The notes beneath the pieces are model-generated. The model was not told the DNA's origin and ran no database searches. It saw nothing but the letters and a program-made list of their open reading frames with translations. Shown here piece after piece: positions 1-11,530 of a stretch of 64,000 bases of DNA. Position 1 is the first letter of the stretch, and every line of letters starts with the position of its first letter. The DNA is taken from contig OY755239.1 of assembly GCA_963576725.1 (NCBI GenBank), forward strand, positions 56,515,453 to 56,579,452, in the 5' to 3' direction. Position numbers and translations under genes: made by a program. The stretch is from Azorinus chamasolen (taxonomy: Eukaryota > Mollusca > Bivalvia > Cardiida > Solecurtidae).

Positions 1-246
1 TAATACTCCTTTTCGCGCATTAATTTTGCAAACAAAGTAGATCCGTATCAGACGGCTCCAGTTGGAGCCGTCTAATCAGGGCCCTGTTTGCTTATGGAAT
101 AATATAGACAAGTTTCCAGAGTTTCTGCAATGATAAATATTTCATGTGTTAATATGCCATTATGAAAATTAATATTCATGATGTCATGCTTATAAAAAAT
201 GCATGCCATTATTTCTTATATGAATAATTATTCAACAGGGAAATGG
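1..246 (+). mobile_element. F1 MITE, left end cut by window
   Basis: Central hairpin at 28-103 (GACGGCTCCAGTTGGAGCCGTC); right end AACAGGGAAATGG is a decayed terminus. Confidence 0.75.
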
Positions 247-289
247 ATAAAATCTGGTCAGCTGTAATGTGTACCAACTTTCGATTCGC

Positions 290-517
290 TTAACCCATTC
301 CAGCATACTGATGCCTTTTGACGCTTCTGTAAAAGTCACTTTGTGAAACCATTGTGATAAATAGAGCATCTGCTCCACAGGTGCAAATGCTCTATTTATC
401 ACAATGGTTCAAAACTATACAATTCAGAAAAATTCCTTTTCTCTAGTAAATGCTCCTTTTTGGTAGATTTAATGAAAGGGGTTGGATCTAGAAATAGTCT
501 ATGTGGGAATGGGTTAA
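290..517 (+). mobile_element. F2 MITE, complete
   Basis: Bounded by TTAACCCATTCC and GAATGGGTTAA. The hairpin at 346-413 has a small mismatch at the tip (CATCTGCTCCACAGGTGCAAATG). Confidence 0.85.
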
Positions 518-547
518 GCTTCTGACAAACTATTGGCAGAGTATCAA

Positions 548-630
548 CTACAGTGAGTCGTGGTGAGATGCCGAGTAAATCGGCGCTTCAGTTGGATAAC
601 TCGGCTATCTGGATCCAAACTACTTGCAAA
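548..630. repeat. F3 hairpin fragment
   Basis: GATGCCGAGTAAATCGGCGC, then GGATCCAAACTACTTGCAAA; decayed copy without termini. Confidence 0.5.
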
Positions 631-822
631 CGCACTTAGGATGGGAAGGTTGAGAACAATCCTGTATCACTGGCGAAAATGTGCTGGTAAGGTTATGTCA
701 TAATAGACGACGAGCTTATGCTGCCGTATAGCTGGAATTCAACTATGGAAACTGCAATTCTACCAATACTTAGACATATATGTACATGGCCCTTATGTAT
801 ATGTAATAACATATCATATTTA

Positions 823-1005
823 TTAACCCTTTCTTAAACGCCTTTTCATGCATTTGCAAACATAGCAGATCCAGATAGGAGCCGTCTGGTCTAGATCTGC
901 TATGTTTACTAATGGAATTTGATAAAAAATATTCATCTTTATTTTCTAAAATGGCTACAATGTTCCATTTTCCATATTTCATTATAATTAGTATGTCGAT
1001 GAATA
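823..1005 (+). mobile_element. F1 MITE, shortened hairpin
   Basis: TTAACCCTTTCTTAAACGCC start; the hairpin core (AGCAGATCCAGATAGGAGCC) has lost one arm tip. Right end decayed. Confidence 0.65.
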
Positions 1006-1289
1006 TTCATAAGGTATTGAAATGTGGAATGTATATAGAAAACGGAAAAAGTTAAAAATACGAACATCTAAACTGCATCAGTCATTCTTTTACTGATCAT
1101 ATCGACCCAGGTACATGTACATTGTAAGACGCCGAATAACTAGGCGCCTCACCAGAATCCATACTATTCAACATTATGATTATGATTTTGAAACACAAGG
1201 AAGAACATTTCTTTAAATAAGGATAGGAACATTAATCTGCGCAATGCAGTACATGTGTACATGGTAGCGAAAGCGTTATCTCTTTACTT

Positions 1290-1495
1290 AATGAATATTC
1301 ATGTAAGTAATAATGGACTTATGAATATTAATTAGATTAATTGTTATAATAGCTGATGGACACAGAAAGTTTTGGCCATGAAAGAAACTGCAGAATCGTA
1401 TTTATATTATATCTAAAGCAAACACAGCAGATCCTGATCAGACGGGCCCTGTTTACAAAGGCATAGAAAAGTGTATTTATGGAGTACAGGTTAAT
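1290..1495 (-). mobile_element. F1 MITE, inverted, hairpin arm deleted
   Basis: Reverse orientation: ATGGACACAGAAAGTTTTGG flank, then GCAAACACAGCAGATCCTG and only half the hairpin; ends TTATGGAGTACAGGTTAA. Confidence 0.65.
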
Positions 1496-1649
1496 GTTGC
1501 AGATTGCCACGTATATCCAACGTGTTGCATGACCTTGTGTAATCCTCAATCCGCTGAGTAATGAAACTCGGGGCTGATCCTTTTCTGAATATTAATAAGA
1601 TTAAAAAGCTGTATAAAATATTATCACTGAAGGAACTGATTTGTATTAC

Positions 1650-1722
1650 AAACAGTGCATACCCAGATCAAAGGGCTCCCCAAGGAACCTTTTGATCTGG
1701 GTCTACACTGTTTGCAAAGATC
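1650..1722. repeat. F4-type hairpin, isolated
   Basis: CAAACAGTGCATACCCAGAT folds on ATCTGGGTCTACACTGTTTG; stem tip AAGGGCTCCCC/GGAACCTTT is imperfect. Confidence 0.6.
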
Positions 1723-1868
1723 TAATACTTATACTCACCTTTTCACATATTAAAGGTTACTCTAGCAAACAAACGTGATATTTTTAGGTCCATATATGTA
1801 ACATCTGTTGTTTGATTGATACTTTACCTGGTGACTTGTAGAAATGATGCCATGAATAATTATAAGTC

Positions 1869-1942
1869 GAGGGCTTGGTGCAAAACTATTGTAACTCCTT
1901 CACAAAGTGAAGGAGTAACAATAGTTTTGCACCAAGCCCTCG
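1869..1942. repeat. Single-copy 74-nt near-perfect hairpin
   Basis: Two 35-base arms starting CGAGGGCTTGGTGCAAAACT pair around a three-base AAA loop with a single mismatch near the middle. No other copy is visible in the window, unlike the MITE hairpins. It could be a young palindromic insertion or a hairpin RNA source; size and pairing are in the range of microRNA precursors, though more perfect than most. Confidence 0.7.
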
Positions 1943-2079
1943 AAGTATATTATAATGGTACATAGACATAGGATTGGTTTGCCATGTGCATAAACCATTA
2001 AATTTGATAAATAGATCTATATAAATTCATAAGCAGAGCTGATCCTCATTAGACGGATTTAACAGTTACTGTACATGTA

Positions 2080-3630
2080 CAGTGGTAAATACGCTATTCC
2101 TACCCACTTAACGCGTTTCTTACGCGTTACCTTACCGTTCGTTACCCGTTTCTTAGCCGTTTCGTTAAACGGGTTTCTAACCGTTTGTTTACGCGTTACT
2201 TAACGCGTTTCCTAAACGTTTAAGAGCCCGGATGAAAGGGGAGTAATCATGGACGAAAGGGGGGTAATCCTTGATATGGCCTTTCTCATTTACCTGTTGG
2301 ACACTCCTGATATGTAAAATTAAGATCAACAGTATTTAAACTTTTAATTCTCGTTTCATTTCCATAAGATCTAGTTAGATCTAGATCTATATTAAAATAT
2401 AGATCTACAGTCTCATTGCGTTCATCTATGTGTTGTAAAATGTCTTTTTGCTACTGTACGTACAATACCGTAGCAGATATAGTAGAAGTTTTTTTACAAT
2501 AGATCTAGATCATATCAATCTAAACTATCTTTAAAACTAGAATTCATATTAATCTAAATTTTAAATTGGTCTAAAACGTTTTGATTTAACTTTGTGCTGA
2601 GCCATAGATCTACAATTATTCAAAACATAGTTTTCTTGTATTTTTGGAGAAGATAACAAATCATACTTTTAGATCATTGGGCACATTATTTGGTATTTCT
2701 GTTACGTAATAGTTCGTAACTTTGTTGATAAGAAAGCAGTGGTGTGATCACTGTCAAGACCATTGTCCCCTGCTGAGAAAATAGCTAGGGGATTAATGAC
2801 CATCTGGCAGCTTTGATAGTATATTTAGGCTGGGTAAATAATAAAGTATTCAACTAAGACAATTTATTTTCATGCATTCATAACAATTATATAGTTAGTT
2901 TTTTTAAATATTTAAATGCGGGGGCAAAAGTACTGACATTTGAAAGCAGTGTAAACAAAGACAATATAGCTCCAAAATCAGGGTGTTGATCAGGGTCTTC
3001 ACTAGTATTTTCATAGGCCTGATTAAAAATAATCTAGCAAATTTAAGCTTGATAATAATGAATGGAATATACAGTTAAACAATGATGGGCCATTCCACTT
3101 TTAAATTTCGGCATACAAAGGTTTAATCTTCACAAAGTAACAAAATAATAAGAACGTTTTCATAGTTATATGTGAGCATGAAATATGCTTATTTGTTTAA
3201 AACGCTTTAGATCTACCTCATAATGATGAAAACACCTTTGAAAACAGAATAGGTTCAGATCAGATTGCTCGCGTTGAAGCCGTTTGAAATTTAAGAATAT
3301 ATCGTTACCTAAATGAGCAAATCGTCGACACTAGCCGGGATTGACCCGCTAAACGTTCGTTGAGTGACGAATCGACTCTTATTTTGGCTAACCCGTTTCA
3401 TTCGGACTTTTTTGAAAACGGCCATCATCGATAATATCCGAAATCTCCGCATGAAACGGAAAACTTATGCACCTACCGCAACTTCTCTGGTATAATCGTT
3501 TCTTTACGCGTTTAACGCGTGTAACCCGTTTATCCCGTAACCGTTCGTTAACCGTTCGTTAACCGTTCACTACCCGTTTCTTACGCGTAGAAAAACGGGT
3601 AAATGGGTAGGAATAGCGTATTTACCACTG
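2080..3630. mobile_element. TX element, complete non-autonomous copy
   Basis: 1551 bp with near-perfect inverted ends: CAGTGGTAAATACGCTATTC at the left and its complement at the right, flanked by TA on both sides, as for IS630-Tc1-mariner-type insertions. Inside each end is a degenerate inverted array of ACGCGTTTCTTACGCG/ACCCGTTTCTT-like words (2107-2222 and 3500-3600). The interior is AT-rich with no credible ORF, so any transposase would be supplied elsewhere. Confidence 0.85.
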
Positions 3631-3965
3631 TATATGTCTGGTTTGGTTCTTCTTTGTTTGCGTTATTATGCATTTGTATGAGGTATAGTAGAACCTATCT
3701 TAAGCGGTCTTCAAAAAGTAATTATAGGTTCATAAGACAGGTAGTTTAAACATATTTATTGTATATAATATACATGCAGGGGATTGGGTTACACGTTTTT
3801 GCAACATTATCTAATGCCCGCTCCCCAGATATTAACAAAACAGTGACATGACAATAATAAAGCTGAACGTATCAGTAATTACAGTATAAATAACATAGCA
3901 ATTTGACAAGGTGCCATGTAGACATCAGCAAAAGGAGTAAAGAAAGAGAGGAAGAAAGGAAAGTG

Positions 3966-5280
3966 CTTAGATTATATTCTACAATCTAAAATCGGTCGGA
4001 GGCTCGGATGTAACGATGAACTGCACTTTATTGCAACCAGGAGAACAGTTTGGACTTTCAAAAAGTAAAATATCTAAATTGACAATTGTTATAGGTATAA
4101 TGTCATTGAATAGAATCTCCCGCATAAGCACATAGTTTGGACAATCTCGAAAGTAATGTAAAGCATTTTCACACGGATATCCACATGTACAGACTGGATC
4201 GTTTATCAAATTACACCTAAACAGGTCATAATTTAGTGAGCTGCAGTTAATATGTCTAATTCTGGTGTGAATAATATCTAGTCGTCTATTGCCGTAAAAA
4301 TTGTGAAAAGGTGACTTTGGTGATAATGTGGTTAGGGTCGATTTAAATGAAGAAACAGTTTCTTTAGTACGTATGCTATTGTCTAAATTATTCCATAACC
4401 TTACTGTCGTATGTATATAAGATTTTTCACTAAGAGTTAATCTATTATTTGGCACAGTATAATTTTTATTATCTCTTAAAGGATAATTAGACATAGTTGA
4501 TACTAAAGGTGGCAATAGGTCATTAAGATGTTCCGATACCATATTATTATGTATCTTATAAAACAATATTAGTATTCGCCTTTCCCTACGTTCACAAAGT
4601 GGTTCAAGGTCTGATTCAAAGTATATAAGTTCCCTTTTACAAAAAAAATGGGTAGGCCACATGCAATTCTAGAAGTCTCTGACTGTACATTGTCTAGCCT
4701 TTGTCTATCGATAGCTGAGCACCCGTCCCATAACTCACGTGTATATTCTAGAATAAGGAGTATGAAGCATTTATAAATTCTTATAAGGGTCTATTTATTT
4801 AAAATGAATTTGAGTTTTCGTAAAGTGTTAATTTTTTCATACCAGACTCATATATAGTATTGATGTGAACTGTCCATTTTGCATCTTTTGATAGAGTTCC
4901 TCCTAGATGGCGATGTGCATCGATAGGATTCAATGTAGTATTGTCAAATATTAATGATGTCTCTTCACTACATGTATTTAGTGAATTGGAGATGAATACA
5001 ATTTCAGTTGTCGAAGGATTGAACCGAGTAAGCCATGAGCTTGACCATTCATTTAATTTACTCAAATCTCTATTCATAAGCTCCTCAATGTCTAAGATGT
5101 TAGAGGAAGAATATGTAAGGGATGTATTGTCTGCAAACAGGCGAGTTAGACTTTCCAAGTTGTCAGCTATAAAGTACAATAAAAAATAATAAGGGACCTA
5201 ACATAGATCCCTGTGGGACACCAGCATTTGTTCTACCATAGTTTGAAGTATATTTTTCACTAAGACCTTTTGACACCTTA
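3966..5280 (-). pseudogene. Dead non-LTR retrotransposon (LINE) reverse-transcriptase fragment
   Basis: The minus strand encodes the second half of a LINE reverse transcriptase. Near 5223-5183 is the conserved GVPQGSMLGPLLF block; near 5140 the catalytic box reads FADN where active enzymes have Y/FADD; near 4735-4690 LWDGCSAIDRQRLDNVQ; then a C-terminal region with ERRERRILILFYKIHNN and a CTCGYPC cysteine motif at about 4200-4160. The blocks sit in different frames. Shifts fall in T-runs near 5186 and 4645 and again around 4820-4750, where there is also a stop. The endonuclease half is absent and no poly(A) tail is seen. Architecture suggests a CR1/Jockey-type clade, but I cannot assign it. 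The fragment lies inside an interrupted PG element. Confidence 0.85.
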
Positions 5281-5319
5281 AGATAGGTGGTACATGTAAC
5301 TTAATGCAGGTCAAAAGTA

Positions 5320-5692
5320 GAGGTGCCATTGATGGACATTTCTGTATCGATATATCGATCGCAAAATATTGATGATATATCGATTTTTATACACGAACGT
5401 GATAATCAGTCGTTCATAAAATAACAGTCAAAAGTTTCCAGGGCTCCGTTTTGGAAATATCTAGAGAATGTCGCTGAATTAGGTCTAACCCACCGAGTAA
5501 ACATCGTAAAATGGCGGTAATAAAAGTATGCGTGGAGGCTCTTCAGAAGAATTTGCCAACCTGTAAGAAATATAGCATGTGGAAAGGTGTTTATTTGTCC
5601 TCCATTTGTATCGATATTTTGAAACCAGTATGGTATCGTATCGACTGACGTGTATCGATAACATATCGATATCGTTCCTATCAATGACAGCT
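5320..5692. repeat. ATCGAT-rich fold-back element
   Basis: Ends are inverted (GTGCCATTGATGG against CCTATCAATGACAGC) with adjacent runs of ATATCGAT on both sides. It interrupts a PG copy within the run TCAAAAGTA. Family unknown. Confidence 0.5.
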
Positions 5693-6212
5693 CATGTTAA
5701 AAGTAAGGCAGAAAGCTCGTTCGCCCAGCATTAAGCAACCACCTGCTCTTTAAAAACTCCTATACTCAATAAATGAACGACCACTTAAGACAGGTTCTAC
5801 TGTACTGTAAATGGTTACATGTAGCACGTTCGCCGCCACACTCGTCTGAAAGCGTCGTCGTAAAGGGCTTGCTGCAAAAGCGCGGCCTGACTAGCTTTTA
5901 AATACAGATTGGATCCGGATGAGACGCCGTGTAATTTGACCACTCAATCAACGGTTTCTCAAACGTTTGAAGGGATCGAAAGTAAAATTAAAAAAATGTT
6001 GGATTTTAAGCAGATGTCATTTTATGACAGAATAATCGTTAAATGATGTTTTGTTCTAAAATGTTGATGAGATTCTACGTGAAAAATATCGAATGGTAAC
6101 GTCCGGCGTTTGACATTGAAATTGTCAAGAAAATATCAGACTCAAAGTGTATTCCCTCACATTGCTCGTAAAGATGATGTTTTGCGTACCGTCTGTATTA
6201 CTGGTTTACGTG

Positions 6213-6395
6213 TACAGTAGAACCCCTCTAAAGCGACCACTTAATAAATACACATGGTTGTCTTTATAAGCAGGTGGTTGCTTAATGCAGGGCAAAAGTA
6301 ATGCATTACTTTTGCCCTGCATTAAGCTACCACCTGCATCTAGCACCCAAAATTATACCTCTTTTAGGTGGTCGCATTAGCGGGGTTTTACTGTA
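6213..6395. mobile_element. PG palindrome, complete
   Basis: TACAGTAGAACCCCTCTAAA to GCGGGGTTTTACTGTA; the hairpin centre TAATGCATTA is short, with AGGGCAAAAG arms. TA on both sides. Confidence 0.85.
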
Positions 6396-6740
6396 TTTGC
6401 TTATTTCAAAGTTGTGAGACACTACTGACCGTGTCTCAAACACCATATACCCTGATGGGACACCGTTTTATTTGTCTGGTCTGGATCAAACCAGTTTGCA
6501 GATGCACGTCACGTCGCGATATGCAGCTTATATGTAAAGGGATAATTTAAGCATTCTTGCAATGTTCCTTCTATCAGGATAATTGAGAATATCCTTGTGT
6601 CTCATGCCAACATGTGTCGGTAGCGGTAAGCCATGATAGAAGACAAGCTTATCCTGCCATTCAGCTAGACTTAGGGAATCATTTATCCTATACTGAGACA
6701 TACTTGATCATTATGTTAAATTAGATGCAATAAGCCCATA

Positions 6741-6946
6741 TTAACCCTTCGCTTCATGAATATTCATTCAAGCATCACGACATCGGGAGTATTTATAAGT
6801 TTTATGATGGTATACGAACACAGTAACACAGAACACATTATTATAAAATAAGCAAATAGAGTAGATCCTGATCAGACGGTTCCTACAGGAGCCGTCTGAT
6901 CTGGGTCTACTCTGTTTGCAAATGCTTTTTATTAGGCAAAGGGTTG
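6741..6946 (-). mobile_element. F1 MITE, inverted
   Basis: Starts TTAACCCTTCGCTTCATG; hairpin at 6848-6920 near the right side; ends AGGCAAAGGGTTGA. Confidence 0.75.
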
Positions 6947-7045
6947 AGATAAACGGTATCTTTATACAAACTACCAACAGTTAAATATGCATAAGACAGT
7001 AAGTAGCATTGACAATGTCGCTACTAAGGGAGAATCATGGACCAC

Positions 7046-7132
7046 ATTTGCAAACAGATTAGACATTAGTGAAACTACTAGTACATGTAACTTGGCGTCT
7101 AATCTTGATCCGAACTGTTTATCCCTTTACTC
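7046..7132. repeat. F3 fragment
   Basis: TGCAAACAGATTAGACATTA, later GGCGTCTAATCTTGATCCGA; decayed hairpin. Confidence 0.45.
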
Positions 7133-7386
7133 CATACAAACGCCTTTCTACTCCCCTGAAAACTAAGTATACCCCAATCAGATGGCTCCTGTAGGAACCG
7201 TCTGATCTGGGTCTGCTCTGTTTGCTTATAAATTGTTATATATCTATAATAGTTATAATATTGATATGTTTATACATTTTCTGTCATGGCCAAAACATCA
7301 TGTGCCCATGTGCTATTATAACAATTAACCTAATTAATATTCATGTCATTCTTTCTTATATGAATATTCATTGAGTAAAGGGTTAA
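7126..7386 (+). mobile_element. F1 MITE
   Basis: TTTATCCCTTTACTCCATAC to TTGAGTAAAGGGTTAA; the hairpin left arm is altered (AACTAAGTATACCCCAATC) while the right arm is intact. Confidence 0.75.
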
Positions 7387-7621
7387 GACTATGACTTGTT
7401 TCAAAACTAAAAATAGCAAACTTTACAAACGTGAACATTGAAGCTGACAGTAAATGCTTAAGGATGGTGTTACACATAAGAGAAAGAGTTAACGTGAAAT
7501 AATGATACTTATGTCCAACGTGTTGTATGCCTTTGTTTGTCTCCTTTAAAAGAAATGTCTTATTCTTATGTTCACGAGCAGTAAAGTCACTAAAAATACT
7601 CATAATTTCGGATCTTAATGT

Positions 7622-7772
7622 CAAGTGGTTTCTTAATACTTGCTGAAAGTTATGCAGAAAATGTCTGCTGGAACTTTCGGTATTATGTTCGCCCTGCTAA
7701 AAGCAACCACCTGATTTTAAAGACACTGATACCTATTGAATAGGTGGTCGCTTTAAAGGTGTTCTGCTATAT
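7622..7772. mobile_element. PG element, left end lost
   Basis: TCAAGTGGTTTCTTAATACT, then AAAGCAACCACCTGATTTTA and AGGTGGTCGCTTTAAAGGTG; decayed terminus. Confidence 0.6.
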
Positions 7773-7809
7773 GCAACAGCTGTTGCTTAAGTATCATAAG
7801 GATCGTGTT

Positions 7810-7912
7810 TTAACCCTTTCCCTTATGTAAGCGCATTTTAACGCATCTGCAAACAGAGTAAACCCAGATCAGACGGCTCCTATACATGAATATACAACAG
7901 GGAAAGGGTTAA
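7810..7912 (+). mobile_element. F1 MITE with large internal deletion
   Basis: Only about 103 bp: an intact left end through GATCAGACGGCTCCTATACA, jumping straight to ATGAATATACAACAGGGAAA and GGGTTAA. Both termini are kept but the second hairpin arm is missing. Confidence 0.75.
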
Positions 7913-7926
7913 TGAGTGCACTTGAA

Positions 7927-7927
<1 letters not shown>

Positions 7928-7989
<62 letters not shown>
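7928..7989. repeat. Poly-C followed by (CT)n microsatellite
   Basis: About 12 C bases run into about 25 CT units; a polypyrimidine tract. Confidence 0.95.
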
Positions 7990-7990
<1 letters not shown>

Positions 7991-8394
7991 AACCCGTTTA
8001 AAATGTATGTCTAATGGATGTACATGTATTACAAATATCCCAGAAGTGCAACCTATTTATCTGACCGATTTTGATCAGAATTTTGGAAATAATCGTTTTT
8101 ACGGGAACAGATAATCAGATATTCGTTGCACCTTTGCATTCACAATGAGTACATTAGTGGGAATTTGCCAATTATTAATGCGTAAAACATTGTGTCGATG
8201 ATAAGATCAATCTGCCTGCACCTACGAGAGTAAATCTCGGTGGAGATTGCCCAAAGAGCATGGACTATGTTAGATCGATTGCGCAAATGCATGGAACATA
8301 ATCATAAAGTCCATGCCAATTATTGTGATAATCCAGTGTACCAAAGGTAGCAGATGAATTTTCCCAAACACGTGTCCATATTAGTGCGTTGTAT

Positions 8395-8623
8395 TTAACC
8401 CATTTGCTCCCACGATCCCATATATGGGACGTAGGCAAACAGTGTAGACTTTGATCAGACGCCGCATAGTGCGGCGTCTGACCAGAGTCTACACTGTTTC
8501 TTTTGATAGGATTTCAATATAAAACAAAACGAAATTGAAAATTTAGGCCAGACACCCATTAGATAAAAATGGACTAATCCAATATATAAACATGGAAGAA
8601 TCCATTGGGCGCAAATGGGTTAA
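8395..8623 (+). mobile_element. F4 MITE, variant hairpin
   Basis: TTAACCCATTTGCTCCC to GCGCAAATGGGTTAA. ATCCCATATATGGGACG near the left end; stem tip is GACGCCGCATAGTGCGGCGTC rather than AGAGGGCTCC. Confidence 0.8.
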
Positions 8624-8957
8624 TGCTTTGCGTGTTAACTTGTGACATTGGATAATTGATAATGGAAAGAAAGCTTGAAAAGTGCCTGATATATGTAGAA
8701 CCGTACAAGAATAATAACCATCTGAACTGCATTCGAAAGAAAAGTCTTAAGCAGTGACAAATGAGTACAACGTGCATCCAATCATCACATTTGAAAAAAC
8801 CCATGCCAGGCTTGCAATTCTGTTATAACAAGCATAGGCTTCAGAAGTACATTAATTTTAATTTTGTAACTGATAAGGTAACTTATAGGGACGGACAATA
8901 GTATAATTTGTCTTCCCATTCATAACTAAGACCATTGTCTAAACCTTTACATGAACG

Positions 8958-9075
8958 CCTTTAAACCTTTTACTGCATAAATACGCTTCGCCTTTGAAAA
9001 CATAGAAGACCCAGATCAGACGGCTCCAACAGGAACCGTCTGATTTTGGTCTTCCCTGTTTGCTTATGATAGTAA
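8958..9075 (+). mobile_element. F1 MITE, left half only
   Basis: Left end and hairpin present (GACGGCTCCAACAGGAACC); stops where TX copy 2 begins. The other half is not found on the far side of that element. Confidence 0.65.
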
Positions 9076-9408
9076 CATAGTGGTAAATATGCTATTCCTA
9101 CCCACTTAACGCGTTTCTTACGCGTTTCCTACCCGTTTCTTATCCGTTTCTTACCCGTTTCGTTTAACGGGTTTCTAACCGTTTGTTTACGTGTTTCTTA
9201 ACGCGTTTCCTAATCGTTTAAGAGCCCGGATGAAAGGGGAGTAATATCATGGAGGAAAAGGGGGGGGGGGTATGGTATGGCCTTTCTTTGAAATGGGCGA
9301 CATTCTCATTTACCTGTTGGGCACGCCTGATAATGTAAATTTAAGATCAACAATATTTAAAATTTTAATTCTCGTTTCGTTTCCATAAGATCTAGCTAGA
9401 TCTAGATA

Positions 9409-9617
9409 TACAGTAAAACTTCGATTATCCGAACACTAAAATACGTATTATTATCGATCTTTAAGACAGGTGGCAGCTTAATGCATGGTGAAAGTCATGC
9501 AGAAAGCTCCTCTAGGAGCTTTCTGCATGACTTTCACCATGCATTAAGCAGCCACCTGCCTAAAAGGGTCTAAATTCTTCTATACCGAAAATTCGAATAA
9601 TCGAGGTTTTACTGTAT
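9409..9617. mobile_element. PG palindrome nested in TX copy 2
   Basis: Termini CAGTAAAACTTCGATTATCC and GGTTTTACTG, close to the classic Tigger end pattern; perfect centre GCTCCTCTAGGAGC. Confidence 0.85.
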
Positions 9618-10399
9618 ATTAAAATATAGACCTACAATCTCATGGTGTTCATCTGTGTGCTGTAAAATGTTATTTTTTACTACTGTACGTACAGTACCGT
9701 AGAAGTATTTTAGAATAGATCTAGATTGTATCAATCTAAACTATCTTTAAAACTAGAATTCATAATAACCTAATTTAAATTGGTCTAAAACGTTTGGATT
9801 AACTTTGTGCTGAGCCAAAGATCTATAATTAGTCAAAACATAGTTTTCTTCTATTTTTGGAGAAGCTAACAAATCATACTTTTAGATAATTGGGCACATT
9901 ATTTAGAAGTACACCTGTTGCGTAATAATTCGTAACTTTGTTGATAAGAAAGTATGTGATAGTGTCAGATATTTACACTGGAGACCATTGTCCCCTGCTG
10001 AGAAAATAGCTAGGGGATTTACTGACCATCTGGCAACTTTGATCGTATATTTAGGCTGGGTAATAATAAAGTATTCAACTAAGACAATTTATTATCTTGC
10101 ATTCAAAACAAAAGTACCGATGTAAACACAGACAATATAGCTCCAAAATCAGGGTTTTGATCAGTGTCTTCACTAGTATTTTTATAGGCCTGATTAAAAA
10201 GCATCTAGCAAATTTAAGCCTGATAATAATGAATTGAATATGCAGTTAAACAATAATGAGCCAAATAATGAACCATTCAACTTTTAGATTTCGGCATACA
10301 AAGGTTTAATCTTCACAAAGTAACAAAATAATAAGAACGTTTTCATAGTTATATGAATAAAATATGCTTATTTGATTAAAACGCTTTAGATCTACCTCA

Positions 10400-10700
10400 T
10401 TTTGATTTCAACAATATTTTATTCAATGAAGAAAAGGATTGGACAACAGGCATAGCCTATATAAGTCCTCTCCAGTGGTGCAAGGTAATCACATGTCGTA
10501 CAGAAATATATAAATACATGCAATACTTAACATGTAAAGTAACTAATCTTTCATGCATATTCAATACCGTTATGAAGTAAGGGTTAATTGGCATGATCTG
10601 GACCCGACTGCACAATCAATAACCAGACCTTATCCAGATCAGTGACCGTGAAATCGGGGTCCGATAGTACAGATTAAAGAAAATATGTGAATTTGATGAA
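10400..10700. repeat. Unclassified insertion inside TX copy 2
   Basis: Sequence absent from the first TX copy begins after ACCTCAT and ends before GATGAAAACACCTTTGAAAAC, where similarity resumes. It holds a degraded palindrome near 10600-10665 (GACCTTATCCAGATC). I do not recognise the family. Confidence 0.5.
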
Positions 10701-10777
10701 AACACCTTTGAAAACAGAATGGACTCACATCAGCTTGCTCACGTGGAAGCAGTTTTGGGGTCTGCACTGTTTGCTTA

Positions 10778-11029
10778 TCCCATTACATACACATGGATAT
10801 AACACTTTAACGTCTTTGCAAACAGAGTAAACCTGGCTCTTGTAGGAGACGTCGGATCAGGGCCCACTCTGCTTATGAAATTAGAAATTAATAGAGTCTG
10901 ACCTGACTATATTTTCTACCAATACCAAAAAGTCGTGTACACTTATACCATCGTTAAAATCAGCAAGATCTAATAAATATTCATGATTTCATTTTTTCTG
11001 ACAGAAATATTCAAATGGGAAAGGGTTAA
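10778..11029 (+). mobile_element. F1 MITE nested in TX copy 2
   Basis: Decayed left end, AACAGAGTAAACCTGGCTC hairpin arm shortened; right end ATGGGAAAGGGTTAA intact. Confidence 0.7.
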
Positions 11030-11530
11030 AGAGGAAGTCCCTACAATGATCGCATATTTTCAATAGAATCATAAAACTTGGTATTTGTTATGCTCTATCA
11101 TTACTATGAAGGTTCCCAATTTGAACTTATATCGAAAAATGCCCCTGTGATACAAATAAACCGATTTCATCAATACTGATAATTTTTGTTCTACAACACA
11201 ATATTATCGGCCTTTTCCGTTAAATTCTTCAGCGTTTTGCCGATGATCACCAGATCCCTCCATTGTTTACGTAATAGCTTTCTCGGAAGTGGTCGGAGAA
11301 TCGCGAATAGGGCGAACAGTTACGAAACTAAAACCCAACCCGAATAAAACTGAAACATCGGGGATTAAAACCGGGATCGGCGATATCAAACACATGGATG
11401 TTTTGTCATTATAAACGGTAATTGGATGGGGCTTTTTGCGATATACTACTTTTCAGCATATAAACAAATGAGTTTTGTACATTTTAAGTGTTTATGAAAC
11501 GCGTCAAATGTAGGGACATCCCCTTTAAGA
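11030..11530. repeat. Unclassified insertion with GTCCCTACA / TAGGGAC ends inside TX copy 2
   Basis: The interval opens GAGGAAGTCCCTACAATG and closes ATGTAGGGACATCCCCTTTA, a short imperfect inverted pair. It abuts the F1 copy at 10778-11029. No ORF of note. Confidence 0.45.

Larger units (their letters stand above)
3687..5812. mobile_element. PG element split by LINE fragment and an ATCGAT-rich insertion
   Basis: Left PG arm at 3687-3752 (AGTAGAACCTATCTTAAGCG), an inner piece at 5281-5323 (CTTAATGCAGGTCAAAAGTA), and the right arm at 5695-5812 (AGCATTAAGCAACCACCTGC to GACAGGTTCTACTGTA). The intervening DNA is the LINE fragment and the element at 5320-5692. Confidence 0.6.

Noticed and set aside
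5406..5684. 92-codon minus-strand frame
   Set aside because: Lies in the ATCGAT fold-back element; no protein similarity recognised.
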